From assembly GCA_910584495.1 (NCBI GenBank), contig CAJUAR010000036.1, positions 1 through 27,375 on the forward strand: a stretch of DNA of 27,375 nt, read 5' to 3'. This stretch comes from an uncultured Muribaculaceae bacterium (lineage in GTDB: Bacteria > Bacteroidota > Bacteroidia > Bacteroidales > Muribaculaceae). Made by a program: the position numbers and the translations under genes. The notes beneath the pieces were generated by a model. The model was not told where the DNA came from. It searched no databases and was given only the letters and a program-made list of their open reading frames with translations. Shown here piece after piece: positions 15,995 to 22,495 of this stretch (the stretch's first letter is position 1; each line of letters starts with the position of its first letter).

Positions 15995-17086
15995 TTAGAA
16001 AGATGAATCGAGGAAAGCTTTCGAGGCGGCGATTGCGTCGGCTTCGGAGACGGGCTTGTAGGGGTCGTCGGTTTTGTCGGTGTCGACAACTTGCGAAGTT
16101 GGGGCTGCAGGTTCTTTGCGTAGGTCGGCAATGGTGCGGTCCTTTTCTTCGACAGAGGCTTTGAGGGTGTTGATTTCGGCATCCTTGTCGGCGATAGCCT
16201 TGTCCTTGTCGGCGATAGCGGTTTTGTCGGCGTTGACGGCGGCGAGGAGTTTTTCCACCTGCTGAGCAGAGAGGGTGAGTTTGTCACCGGCGAGGGCGAT
16301 AGATTCACCGAGGATGGAGTTGATAGGTGAGAGATCGGGCATTTGAGATGAAAAGTTAGTAGGCTTGACGTTTTCGTCAGCGGCCTGGTTAGCGAATGGG
16401 GACTGGAGGAAAGCGAGGAAACGGTCGAGGACGGAACCTTTCTTTCGTTTGATGTTCGGGGGGAGCGGGATGCCGGCAGCGTTTAGCGAGCTGATGGCTG
16501 CTGCGGTGAGCTGTGGTTTTTCGTCGTCGGCATTATGTGTGATTTCGTCGACGAAACCCCACTCAAGAGCTTCTTCTGGGGTTAGCCATCCGCCGACCTT
16601 CATCAGAGCGAGGAGGTCGTCCTTGGGCTTTTTGCAACGGCGGGCGTACATGCCGGCCACGCAGCTGTCGATTGTTTCGTTGTCCTTCTTGATGCTTTCG
16701 AGCTTTTTGATGTGTTCGTCGAGCTCGTCGGCGTTCATGTATGCCCACTCCATGATAGGGTACAGGCATTTGTGGACGAGGAAGGCTCCGTCTTCGTCGA
16801 TGGATACATGCTTTGCACCCATGGCGGCGATTGTGGCGGCGGAAGCGTTGTGTCCGACGAAATGGACGTGTACGTTGCCGTGAAGCTTGAACAGTGATGA
16901 GATTGCTACGGCTTCGTTAGTATATCCACCGAGGCTGCAGACGAGCACAGAGACTTCGGAATCTTTGTGTTTGTCGAGCACGTAGTTGACCATGTCGGTG
17001 TTGAAATCCCAGTCACCGACACCGCCTTTTAGGAAAAGGTTGTAATTTTTAGGCACGATTTGATGAATTTTGGTTGATCGTGCCAC
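15995..17086 (-). CDS. ClpP-like prohead protease fused to scaffold-like coiled coil
   Basis: 363 residues from a GTG at 17086. Residues 15-190 match the ClpP/S49-type phage head-maturation fold: S82 in HNASAATIAAMG is the likely nucleophile and H105 in AFLVHKC the likely base, 23 residues later as in the family. The usual acidic residue before the WLTPEEALEWGFVDEI segment is replaced by VGG, so the third catalytic residue is unclear. Residues about 270-325 form a coiled coil with repeats (IADKDKAIADKDAEINTL), as in protease-scaffold fusions. A TAACTTTG box overlaps the GTG start, so a downstream start is possible. Confidence 0.85.
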   Translation of the reverse strand: MARSTKIHQIVPKNYNLFLKGGVGDWDFNTDMVNYVLDKHKDSEVSVLVCSLGGYTNEAVAISSLFKLHGNVHVHFVGHNASAATIAAMGAKHVSIDEDGAFLVHKCLYPIMEWAYMNADELDEHIKKLESIKKDNETIDSCVAGMYARRCKKPKDDLLALMKVGGWLTPEEALEWGFVDEITHNADDEKPQLTAAAISSLNAAGIPLPPNIKRKKGSVLDRFLAFLQSPFANQAADENVKPTNFSSQMPDLSPINSILGESIALAGDKLTLSAQQVEKLLAAVNADKTAIADKDKAIADKDAEINTLKASVEEKDRTIADLRKEPAAPTSQVVDTDKTDDPYKPVSEADAIAASKAFLDSSF

Positions 17087-17092
17087 AAAGTT

Positions 17093-17112
17093 AAGGCCCC
17101 GTCCGGGGCCTT
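17093..17112 (-). terminator. Strong stem-loop in the gap before the protease gene
   Basis: AAGGCCCC and GGGGCCTT pair across a 4-base loop in the short gap between two late genes. On the minus strand it is followed only by AACTTTG, so it may be a partial terminator or an mRNA processing/stability element rather than a full stop. Confidence 0.5.
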
Positions 17113-17119
17113 GAAAAGA

Positions 17120-17533
17120 CTATAAAACGCAGGGGAGCACAGATTTTTGGGCGATATGCGTGATTTTGTAGGTGCGGACGGCAGGGTCGCCGCCGGGAGA
17201 GCCGGTAGTTTCGGAGTAATTTACCTGTGGATATCCGGGCTCGCGAGCACCTATGAGGAACTGTATCCCGGAGACGGCGGTGACGACGAAGGCGAGGCGT
17301 TCGCCCTCGGGGAGTTTGTCGGAGGTGTCGAATTCGAGTGTTGATTTCTCCTGACGGGAGCCGTTGAGTTTGGAACCGTCGTACTTGAGTGATGGCTGCC
17401 CGAAGAATTTGATGTCGGTGGCGGTAGCTGCGATGGTGATGAGCGCACCGCATATTGAAGCGAGCATGACATTTGGCTGGATGTCGGAGCAGCGGAGGTA
17501 TTGGATTTTGACTATGCCTGGGAGGGAGGACAT
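17120..17533 (-). CDS. Putative small virion (head-tail or tail) protein
   Basis: 137 residues, predicted beta-rich (LAFVVTAVSGIQFLIGAREP, RTYKITHIAQKSVLPCVL) with no signal peptide. The alanine-rich stretch ASICGALITIAATATDI is not hydrophobic enough for a certain membrane segment. It lies upstream of the protease in the late operon, consistent with a connector or tail component. Function not recognised. Confidence 0.55.
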   Translation of the reverse strand: MSSLPGIVKIQYLRCSDIQPNVMLASICGALITIAATATDIKFFGQPSLKYDGSKLNGSRQEKSTLEFDTSDKLPEGERLAFVVTAVSGIQFLIGAREPGYPQVNYSETTGSPGGDPAVRTYKITHIAQKSVLPCVL

Positions 17534-17574
17534 GGTTATGAGTTAAGAATTAAGAGTTGAGAATTAAGAAATAT

Positions 17575-17601
17575 GGACGGTTTGGACGGTTTGGACGGTT
17601 T
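17575..17601. repeat. Three tandem copies of the 9-mer GGACGGTTT
   Basis: Perfect 9-base tandem repeat in the ~125-base gap between two late genes, next to a second imperfect repeat of the type GAGTTAAGAATTAAGA (17538-17570). It could arise by slippage; no function is evident. Confidence 0.75.
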
Positions 17602-17659
17602 GGGCTGAATGGTCAGTTTGGTAAAAATCGAGTAGTTAGTCAATTTAAATTAACGTATT

Positions 17660-18121
17660 TTAACGCTGTAATTTCAAACTTTTGTCGCGGAGGCGTTTGA
17701 ACATCTGTCGGATTGTTTCCCAGTTTCGCTCGGTGTTGTCGATTCCGTGTTTTGCCATGAAGGCATAGATGATGTCGGTGATGACGACGTCCTGGGAGTA
17801 GAAGACTGAGAGTTCTTTGTCGAGGAGGGCTTTGAAATTCCGCTTGATTGCCGAGACGAGGGCTTTCTGTCCTTCGAAGACGAGGTAGTTGTGCTGGTCC
17901 GGGTTCATGCCTTTGAAAGTGGGGACTTCGACAGGCAGGAGGCCGGCAGTGTCGGGGCGCACATACCCGGCCGGCTCTTTGCGGAGGAATCGCGAGAGGA
18001 TGGCGTGAGTGTTGCTGCCGCGCTCGAACTCGACGCGGGCAGTGAGGGGGTTCCAGAAGTCGTGTCTGAGCCACTGGTCGAGGTAGGTAGGAACTTTAAG
18101 GTAGATGCAGTAATTAGACAT
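17660..18121 (-). CDS. Unknown protein, first gene of the late operon
   Basis: 153 residues, soluble and charged, with the segment EVPTFKGMNPDQHNYLVFEG and a basic C-terminus (NWETIRQMFKRLRDKSLKLQ). The C-terminal helices might bind nucleic acid, but I recognise no family. It is preceded by a TAATTTTG box 39 bases upstream of its ATG, making it the promoter-proximal gene of the late operon. Confidence 0.6.
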   Translation of the reverse strand: MSNYCIYLKVPTYLDQWLRHDFWNPLTARVEFERGSNTHAILSRFLRKEPAGYVRPDTAGLLPVEVPTFKGMNPDQHNYLVFEGQKALVSAIKRNFKALLDKELSVFYSQDVVITDIIYAFMAKHGIDNTERNWETIRQMFKRLRDKSLKLQR

Positions 18122-18159
18122 CGGAACAGAGGGAGGCTAATTAAGTGATAATGATGGTG

Positions 18160-18167
18160 CAAAATTA
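18160..18167 (-). promoter_or_regulatory. Putative late-operon promoter (-7 box TAATTTTG)
   Basis: The minus strand reads TAATTTTG at 18167-18160, matching the -7 consensus. The -33 region is a weak match, which could mean an activator is needed. Transcription would start about 30 bases before ATG 18121. Confidence 0.5.
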
Positions 18168-18314
18168 CGAAAAAATTCGCGGAATGTTAATTATGGCTTT
18201 CTTGATTTGTGAATGTTCTGTAATAGTTGGAGTGAATGAGCGAGCCGATAAGTACAAAATGAGAGTACATTCGTACGCTTTTTTTACATTTAACCTACTA
18301 TCAGCGGATTAAAG

Positions 18315-18459
18315 CCGTACTTTTTGGCATTAAAAAAGTGCGCTGAATAGTGCCTCCGGCGAGCAACTTTGTACATCAGTACATCAGTACTTAAAAGTGC
18401 GAAAAAAGTACGGTCTTAATTTATTGATTTACAAATGTAAACACCCCTACCGTACTTTT
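18315..18459. repeat. Repeated CCGTACTTTT motifs
   Basis: CCGTACTTTT occurs at 18315-18324 and 18450-18459 and inverted at 18404-18413. The latter two are part of an 11-base inverted repeat (AAAAGTACGGT / ACCGTACTTTT). Looser relatives (AAAAGTGC) lie at about 18333 and 18393. This is iteron- or operator-like. Confidence 0.6.
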
Positions 18460-18511
18460 GTACTCTTTTTTTTACTTTATTAGGCGCGAGAAAAAAATAA
18501 TATTAGGGAAT

Positions 18512-18527
18512 TGTTTCACGTGGAACA
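18512..18527. promoter_or_regulatory. parS-like ParB-binding site
   Basis: TGTTTCACGTGGAACA matches the widely conserved bacterial chromosomal parS consensus TGTTTCACGTGAAACA at 15 of 16 positions, and the changed base still gives a half-site known among natural parS variants. It lies alone in the non-coding hub. No parA or parB gene is visible in the window, so host ParB would be the reader. Confidence 0.65.
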
Positions 18528-18751
18528 TAAAAAATTGAATAACAATACATTAACCCATATATCGAGCGTGAAACAGGGGCGATGCGCACATATCTCCCCC
18601 TATCCCCCTCGCAACGAAAAGTGCGCCATGTGCCGGGGTGCCTGAGTGCCGTTTTCGTACGATTGCACCACCTTCCCAATTTCATGCCTTCCGGGGGCGC
18701 GGGGGCGAGGCGAAGCCGCCCGCAATACGTTAATAACTCGTTCTGCAAATG

Positions 18752-18783
18752 TTTGATTATTCTCTTGACAATAGCTAACTTTG
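18752..18783 (+). promoter_or_regulatory. Consensus plus-strand promoter in the hub
   Basis: TTTG (18752-18755), a 20-base spacer, then TAACTTTG (18776-18783). It points away from the late operon toward the end of the convergent early operon, with no plus-strand gene downstream. Confidence 0.65.
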
Positions 18784-18789
18784 CGCTTA

Positions 18790-18945
18790 TAATGGCGTAC
18801 TATATGCGTATGTGTATGTGAAAAGCATAATACTATATATGGCGCCCAAAGCCCAGCCTCCAAATAGGTATAAAGATAGTTACTCGATCAGATTGGCATA
18901 ACCGAAAGCGGCGTACCGTCGGGATGACGATGCGCCGCTTGCTGT
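18790..18945 (+). ncRNA. Candidate small RNA from the hub promoter
   Basis: A transcript from the promoter at 18752-18783 would run about 150 bases to the hairpin AAGCGGCG ... CGCCGCTT (18906-18941), which has an inner CGTC/GACG stem. No open frame of note lies in it. The T-run after the hairpin is weak, so the 3' end is uncertain. Inferred from promoter plus hairpin only. Confidence 0.35.
18906..18941. terminator. Hairpin between convergent transcripts
   Basis: AAGCGGCG pairs with CGCCGCTT, with an inner CGTC/GACG helix. It lies just past the stop of the minus-strand gene ending at 18965 and at the end of the plus-strand transcript, so it could act as a bidirectional terminator. T-runs are short on both sides. 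Confidence 0.45.
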
Positions 18946-18964
18946 AGAAGCCTAAAAGGCGTTG

Positions 18965-19252
18965 TTAATGATTGATTTCGACGAACCAACCGAGCTTGCC
19001 GTCGGCAGATCCGCAGACATAGCCGAGATAGCTCATGCAGCGGGCCACGTCGTTAAGATCCATGTCGACCATGTCGGCCAATTCGAGGACGATTTCCTGA
19101 GAAGTGATGACGCGGAGGTGCTTCGTGTTGAATGTGCCGGGAGTTTTGCCTGTGGGCTGACCATTTATTCCCCAGAGGTAGCCTTCAACGATATTGAGGA
19201 ATGGAGGCAGCTCTGCGTCCTGTTGCGGCGCGTTGTTTATGTCGTTATTCAT
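18965..19252 (-). CDS. Unknown small phage protein (leader operon, 4th gene)
   Basis: 95 residues from ATG 19252, acidic, with a helical region (VLELADMVDMDLNDVARCMS) that could be a helix-turn-helix followed by an aromatic end (GYVCGSADGKLGWFVEINH). The start overlaps the previous stop by 8 bases. A longer frame to 19396 runs over the preceding gene and is unlikely. No family recognised. Confidence 0.6.
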   Translation of the reverse strand: MNNDINNAPQQDAELPPFLNIVEGYLWGINGQPTGKTPGTFNTKHLRVITSQEIVLELADMVDMDLNDVARCMSYLGYVCGSADGKLGWFVEINH

Positions 19253-19445
19253 TGCTGATGCGAGAGATTTGGTGTTTGGCAATAAATTCGTCGATGGCAT
19301 CGCGGAGAGCGAAGATGTCATTGACAGTTTCGGTGGCGAGGAATCCGCAAGAAATTTCCTCGGAGAGACGAGCGTCGATAAGCACGTACTCGCCACCTTC
19401 CTTGCTCGAGAGGAGCTGCACGTCGAAGGATATTGGTTTGCTCAT
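19245..19445 (-). CDS. Unknown small acidic phage protein (leader operon, 3rd gene)
   Basis: 66 residues (MSKPISFDVQLLSSKEGGEY ...), acidic with a helical C-terminal half (VNDIFALRDAIDEFIAKHQI). It overlaps the preceding gene by 4 bases and the next by 8, so it is co-translated. No domain recognised. Confidence 0.6.
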   Translation of the reverse strand: MSKPISFDVQLLSSKEGGEYVLIDARLSEEISCGFLATETVNDIFALRDAIDEFIAKHQISRISNE

Positions 19446-19735
19446 AGCTCACCTCCTTTCCTGAAATAGTTACGGCCGTCGGCAGAAAGCTCAAAGGGGC
19501 CGCTACCGTTCCAGTGGTAATAGCAGCCATCCGAGAGAACTTTGCCCATGTAGTCCCAGCGGTGGAGACAGGCATTATAGACGTAGAGCATCACTTGCTC
19601 GTTGCGCTCTGTGGCGAGCTGATGGTGGCGGCGACGGATATACACCCAGTCGGCTTCTCCTGTTTCGAGTTCGATGCGAGAAACATGAGCCGGGTGAAGA
19701 AAAGACTCGAAGCGGTATTGAATGGTATTAGCCAT
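19442..19735 (-). CDS. Unknown small phage protein (leader operon, 2nd gene)
   Basis: 97 residues, rich in aromatic and basic residues (YRFESFLHPAHVSRIELETG, then YHWNGSGPFELSADGRNYF). No membrane segment or catalytic motif. Its ATG shares one base with the stop of the membrane-protein gene (TAATG). Function unknown. Confidence 0.6.
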   Translation of the reverse strand: MANTIQYRFESFLHPAHVSRIELETGEADWVYIRRRHHQLATERNEQVMLYVYNACLHRWDYMGKVLSDGCYYHWNGSGPFELSADGRNYFRKGGEL

Positions 19736-20139
19736 TATTCATCCCCTCCTTCCTCCGGCATCGGCATACGAGTGAAACGAACAGCCCAGACAATGCCCCA
19801 GGGCATTCCGAGCAAGCAGTCGAAGCCGACGGCTCTCTGCGCCTCGATAACGTTATCGATAGAGAGATTGTGCCAGTACATGGCAGCCACGACGACGATG
19901 GCCACGACCGTCGAGACCTTTGCCGAGAATATGGCGCGGATGATGCGCACAGGCGTACAGTTGCACCGCGTCCATTGCCATGCCTTCGAGAGGGCGCGGG
20001 AGAGCATTTTCGTGGCTTCACGAAAATGATTGGTTGAAGACTTAGCCTCGATGTCGAGGCCTGTCAGGATTACCAGCGGGCGAGTTGAAGGTTTGCCCGG
20101 GACCTTGAAAAGAATTGTTTGTTGCATAACGCTTGGCAT
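19735..20139 (-). CDS. Small membrane protein behind a structured leader
   Basis: 134 residues if started at ATG 20139 (MPSVMQQTILFKVPG); ATG 20127 (MQQTILF) is an alternative. One clear membrane segment (VSTVVAIVVVAAMYW, about residues 75-90) and a weaker one (LLGMPWGIVWAVRF) precede an acidic end (RMPMPEEGGDE). It is the first gene of a four-gene operon. The start region lies inside one arm of a perfect 19-bp inverted repeat, so initiation may be gated by RNA folding. The frame is open to 20181, but that part runs through the repeat loop. Function unknown. Confidence 0.6.
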   Translation of the reverse strand: MPSVMQQTILFKVPGKPSTRPLVILTGLDIEAKSSTNHFREATKMLSRALSKAWQWTRCNCTPVRIIRAIFSAKVSTVVAIVVVAAMYWHNLSIDNVIEAQRAVGFDCLLGMPWGIVWAVRFTRMPMPEEGGDE

Positions 20140-20375
20140 TATGGTTTTACAGCTATTGGCAGACATAAAAACGGCTACCACTCCGTTGCTGTAAAACCAT
20201 AATGCCTACCCCTGAGGGCGATATTAAGTTTTCGGAATGGCAGCCGTAGAGGGCTACTTATGTAGATGGTCGCGAAGTAAACTTCGTTACCAGCCGGGCA
20301 TAAAAAAAGCCCGAAGTTATGTCGAGCGTCTAAACCGCGCTCAAGGTAGCAGGCAAACTGCTATGGTTTTACAGC
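20135..20375 (-). promoter_or_regulatory. Structured 5' leader with three mutually complementary elements
   Basis: On the minus-strand transcript, element 1 (20375-20362) reads GCTGTAAAACCATA at the predicted 5' end. Element 2 (20206-20188) reads GGCATTATGGTTTTACAGC, and element 3 (20153-20135) is its perfect 19-base complement. Element 2 can therefore pair with element 1 (14 bp) or with element 3 (19 bp), not both. Element 3 contains the probable ATG at 20139. Between elements 1 and 2 are five consecutive hairpins (stems at 20347-20363, 20324-20342, 20295-20313, 20267-20292, 20242-20255). This is riboswitch- or attenuator-like; repeated protein operators are the alternative. Confidence 0.55.
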
Positions 20376-20379
20376 ACCA

Positions 20380-20410
20380 CAAAATTAGTGCAAATTTTGG
20401 ATTCTGCAAA
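20380..20410 (-). promoter_or_regulatory. Promoter of the leader operon
   Basis: Minus strand TTTG (20410-20407), a 19-base spacer, then TAATTTTG (20387-20380). Transcription should start around 20376-20372, placing element 1 of the leader at the very 5' end of the RNA. Confidence 0.7.
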
Positions 20411-20426
20411 ATTTGGGGAGAGAAAA

Positions 20427-20906
20427 TTAAGATGGGAATGTGATTAAAGAATCAATTTTATCTCCATCTTTAAGATTGATGAAGTCCGGTTCACCAATGA
20501 GATATGGCGTTTTGCCATTCTTATAATCAAATGTCAGCGACACTTCCGGATCTTCTTCGACCTTGTAAAAAACATTAATAGGTATCTCTTTTGGCGTTCC
20601 TCTTCCTTTATGCTTTAACGAAGTCCAGGAGTTTAAGCTAAGCCCCTCGATAATCGAAGCGGAATTGATAGGAATGACAAGGATGTCGTCTTCAACTTTA
20701 CAAGGAAGAAAACGAGAGATGCGTTTGTCGAAAGATTTAACAATTTTCTTTTTTTGAATTATATTGGTGCGAACTGTAACGCCGACATACACTATTTCCG
20801 GAGGAAAGAGCGAAGCTTTAAAAGGAATATTTATTGAAGCGTGATGGCAATACACTTCACCGGAAGCTTTTGCCCATGTCACGTTGAGCGAGTTCTGTCT
20901 TTTCAT
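20427..20906 (-). CDS. Unknown phage protein following the exonuclease
   Basis: 159 residues, basic N-terminal half (NIIQKKKIVKSFDKRISRFL), predicted mixed beta structure and no membrane segment. It starts 7 bases after the exonuclease-BRCT stop and probably shares its transcript. No family recognised; association with DNA metabolism is only by neighbourhood. Confidence 0.6.
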   Translation of the reverse strand: MKRQNSLNVTWAKASGEVYCHHASINIPFKASLFPPEIVYVGVTVRTNIIQKKKIVKSFDKRISRFLPCKVEDDILVIPINSASIIEGLSLNSWTSLKHKGRGTPKEIPINVFYKVEEDPEVSLTFDYKNGKTPYLIGEPDFINLKDGDKIDSLITFPS

Positions 20907-20913
20907 TGGAAGA

Positions 20914-21765
20914 TTAAGAAAGGATGGAGATGAGTTCCGGTTCGAATATTATGCGGATATCGAAACCATCGTTTCGGAGTTCTTCTATCTTGCGTAATTT
21001 GGAAGGCCCTGCCCCATCACCTATTACGACAACATTTGTTTTCTTGGATATTGTGGTATTTATATCAGCGCCCAAGGCCTGGAGTTTTTTGCCGAGGTCG
21101 TTGCGATTCGGGAAGGCTTCGAACACCCCGGTAACAACTGTTCTTGCATGGAAAAAGGGAGTTTCCTTGTTTTCCACGAGTGCGTCATCTATTGGATCGA
21201 GGGTGTCTCGTTCGTATTTTTTTGCTCTATATTGTTTCAGGGCAAGGCCTATTCCGCCTGGAAACACGCGAGTCTGCATAAATCCATTCTCGGCGAGAAG
21301 AACTTTTGCACATGCCAGTGCGTCATCGAGAGCATCATGGTGGCTGCCCATGTCTATGTTATGTTTTACACAGGCTTCGTCGAGGGGTAGCCCGGTTAGA
21401 TGATATGTGCAAAAAAATTCATATTTATACGGATTCTCCACGCAAGCATAATGGATTAATTGCTCGGTCCAAACAGCTTTGTCAAATTCAGCATTATGAC
21501 ACACAATCGTGTCGCTTCCCACAAATTTGTCAATCATTGGCCATAGCTGCTCAAAAGTTGGAGCTTTAGCTACCATTTCGCGAGTAATGCCATGAATGGC
21601 AGAATTATCTTTTGTACGATTGTCCGGAATAGGATTAATCAAAGAATAGAGTTTTTGCACAATTTGCCCATCAATGACTTTTACAAGTCCTATGGCACAG
21701 GCACTTGTGCGCTCAGGTGTAAGCGTTTCAAAGTCAAGAGCAGTGAAAGAATTAAGTTTCTCCAT
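20914..21765 (-). CDS. DEDDh 3'-5' exonuclease with C-terminal BRCT domain
   Basis: 283 residues from ATG 21765. The N-terminal ~160 residues are a DnaQ/PolC-epsilon-type exonuclease: D11-F-E13 (ALDFETL), then CHNAEFD with D95, then H143-x-A-x-x-D148 (SHHDALDDA). Residues about 205-280 are a BRCT domain (ARTVVTGVFEAFPNRNDLGK, then a TNVVVIGDG strand). This pair of domains occurs in stand-alone bacterial exonucleases that trim 3' ends in repair or replication. The frame is open to 21792, but the consensus promoter at 21790-21820 makes the start at 21765 right. Confidence 0.9.
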   Translation of the reverse strand: MEKLNSFTALDFETLTPERTSACAIGLVKVIDGQIVQKLYSLINPIPDNRTKDNSAIHGITREMVAKAPTFEQLWPMIDKFVGSDTIVCHNAEFDKAVWTEQLIHYACVENPYKYEFFCTYHLTGLPLDEACVKHNIDMGSHHDALDDALACAKVLLAENGFMQTRVFPGGIGLALKQYRAKKYERDTLDPIDDALVENKETPFFHARTVVTGVFEAFPNRNDLGKKLQALGADINTTISKKTNVVVIGDGAGPSKLRKIEELRNDGFDIRIIFEPELISILS

Positions 21766-21789
21766 GGTTAATAGGTTCGTATTTTGTTG

Positions 21790-21820
21790 CAAATATACGA
21801 CAATTTATTCACATCACAAA
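21790..21820 (-). promoter_or_regulatory. Promoter of the exonuclease gene
   Basis: Minus strand TTTG (21820-21817), a 19-base spacer, then TATATTTG (21797-21790). The leader before ATG 21765 would be about 18 bases. Confidence 0.8.
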
Positions 21821-21833
21821 CAACGAGGATTTT

Positions 21834-21846
21834 ACATGTGCAATAG
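21834..21846. repeat. ACATGTGCAATAG direct repeat, copy 1
   Basis: Identical to 22469-22481; both are followed on the plus strand by a G-rich run and both lie just past the stop codon of a retropepsin-like gene. The copies probably were carried along in the duplication that made the two protease genes, or they serve as a regulatory site. Confidence 0.7.
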
Positions 21847-21862
21847 TTGGGAGGGTGGAATT

Positions 21863-22444
21863 TTATTTTGCAAAGTCAGGAATGGCACGATTGATGATTT
21901 TTATAGCCTCAAAGCCGGAGAAAATCTTAATTTCTTCCGGGCCATTGCTGAGTTTGACGATGTCGCCGGGTTTATGAGCATCTATTGTGGTGAAGTCGAC
22001 AACAGCGGAAGCCGGTAGGGTGAACGAGAGGGTTATTCCGGAATCTCCGCCCGTGATAGCCAGCGCCCCGCGACGGATAAGATTCAATCCGAGAATAACC
22101 GAGTAATCGACACCGCCGACATTGCCGTCGATCACGGCGCATTTCACGGTAATAATACCGCCTCCGGCAACAAACGACACATAGGCGTAACAAGCCGATG
22201 TATCGGCAGAACCTGTAAGACCTCTTGCAGAAGGCCCCGGAGCCATTTCGAGCTGCAAGGCATCTGCCAGTCGTCTTGATATTATACATACCTCGGCACC
22301 GGTATCCCACATAGCATGAGCCTCCGCGGCAATCACTTTTTCGAGATTCATGATGGTGACTGGAGTGTAGAGCTTTGAAGGCTCTCCTGGAGAATGAGCC
22401 GTCAGGGAGAAGGAAGAATCGTTAGTGTTTTTGTTGTCCACCAT
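21863..22444 (-). CDS. Retropepsin-like aspartic protease, paralogue 1
   Basis: 193 residues. The catalytic signature AMWDTGAEVCIIS (DTGA, D47) is followed ~70 residues later by the hydrophobic-hydrophobic-G motif SVILGLNLI, the pattern of single-domain aspartic proteases that dimerise (Asp_protease_2/clan AA). The rest is beta-rich. There is no signal peptide, so it is probably cytoplasmic. It follows the second retropepsin-like gene after ~50 bases. Substrate unknown; capsid maturation seems covered by the ClpP-like protease, so a regulatory or host-directed target is possible. Confidence 0.8.
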   Translation of the reverse strand: MVDNKNTNDSSFSLTAHSPGEPSKLYTPVTIMNLEKVIAAEAHAMWDTGAEVCIISRRLADALQLEMAPGPSARGLTGSADTSACYAYVSFVAGGGIITVKCAVIDGNVGGVDYSVILGLNLIRRGALAITGGDSGITLSFTLPASAVVDFTTIDAHKPGDIVKLSNGPEEIKIFSGFEAIKIINRAIPDFAK

Positions 22445-22468
22445 AGGAGAAAGTAGGGAGAGAAATTC

Positions 22469-22481
22469 ACATGTGCAATAG
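22469..22481. repeat. ACATGTGCAATAG direct repeat, copy 2
   Basis: Second copy, in the short gap between the two retropepsin-like genes, again next to a G-rich run (GGGGAGGGGGG). Confidence 0.7.
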
Positions 22482-22495
22482 GGGAGGGGGGATTA

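Larger units (their letters stand above)
18122..18964. other. Non-coding regulatory hub between early and late operons
   Basis: About 840 bases with no convincing gene; short minus-strand frames at 18503-18748 and 18600-18863 have no recognisable domain. It holds the late promoter box (18160), three CCGTACTTTT motifs, TACATCAG direct repeats (18372-18387), a parS-like site (18512), a G/C-rich block (18600-18725), a consensus plus-strand promoter (18752-18783) and a hairpin (18906-18941). Such a cluster in the middle of a prophage suggests regulation, replication or segregation. Confidence 0.65.

Noticed and set aside
18503..18863. Minus-strand frames in the non-coding hub (81 and 87 residues)
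   Set aside because: They overlap each other in different frames, have no domain or promoter, and cross the parS-like site or the plus-strand promoter.
20135..20206. Insertion-sequence ends
   Set aside because: The 19-bp inverted repeat encloses only 34 bases, with no transposase and no target duplication.
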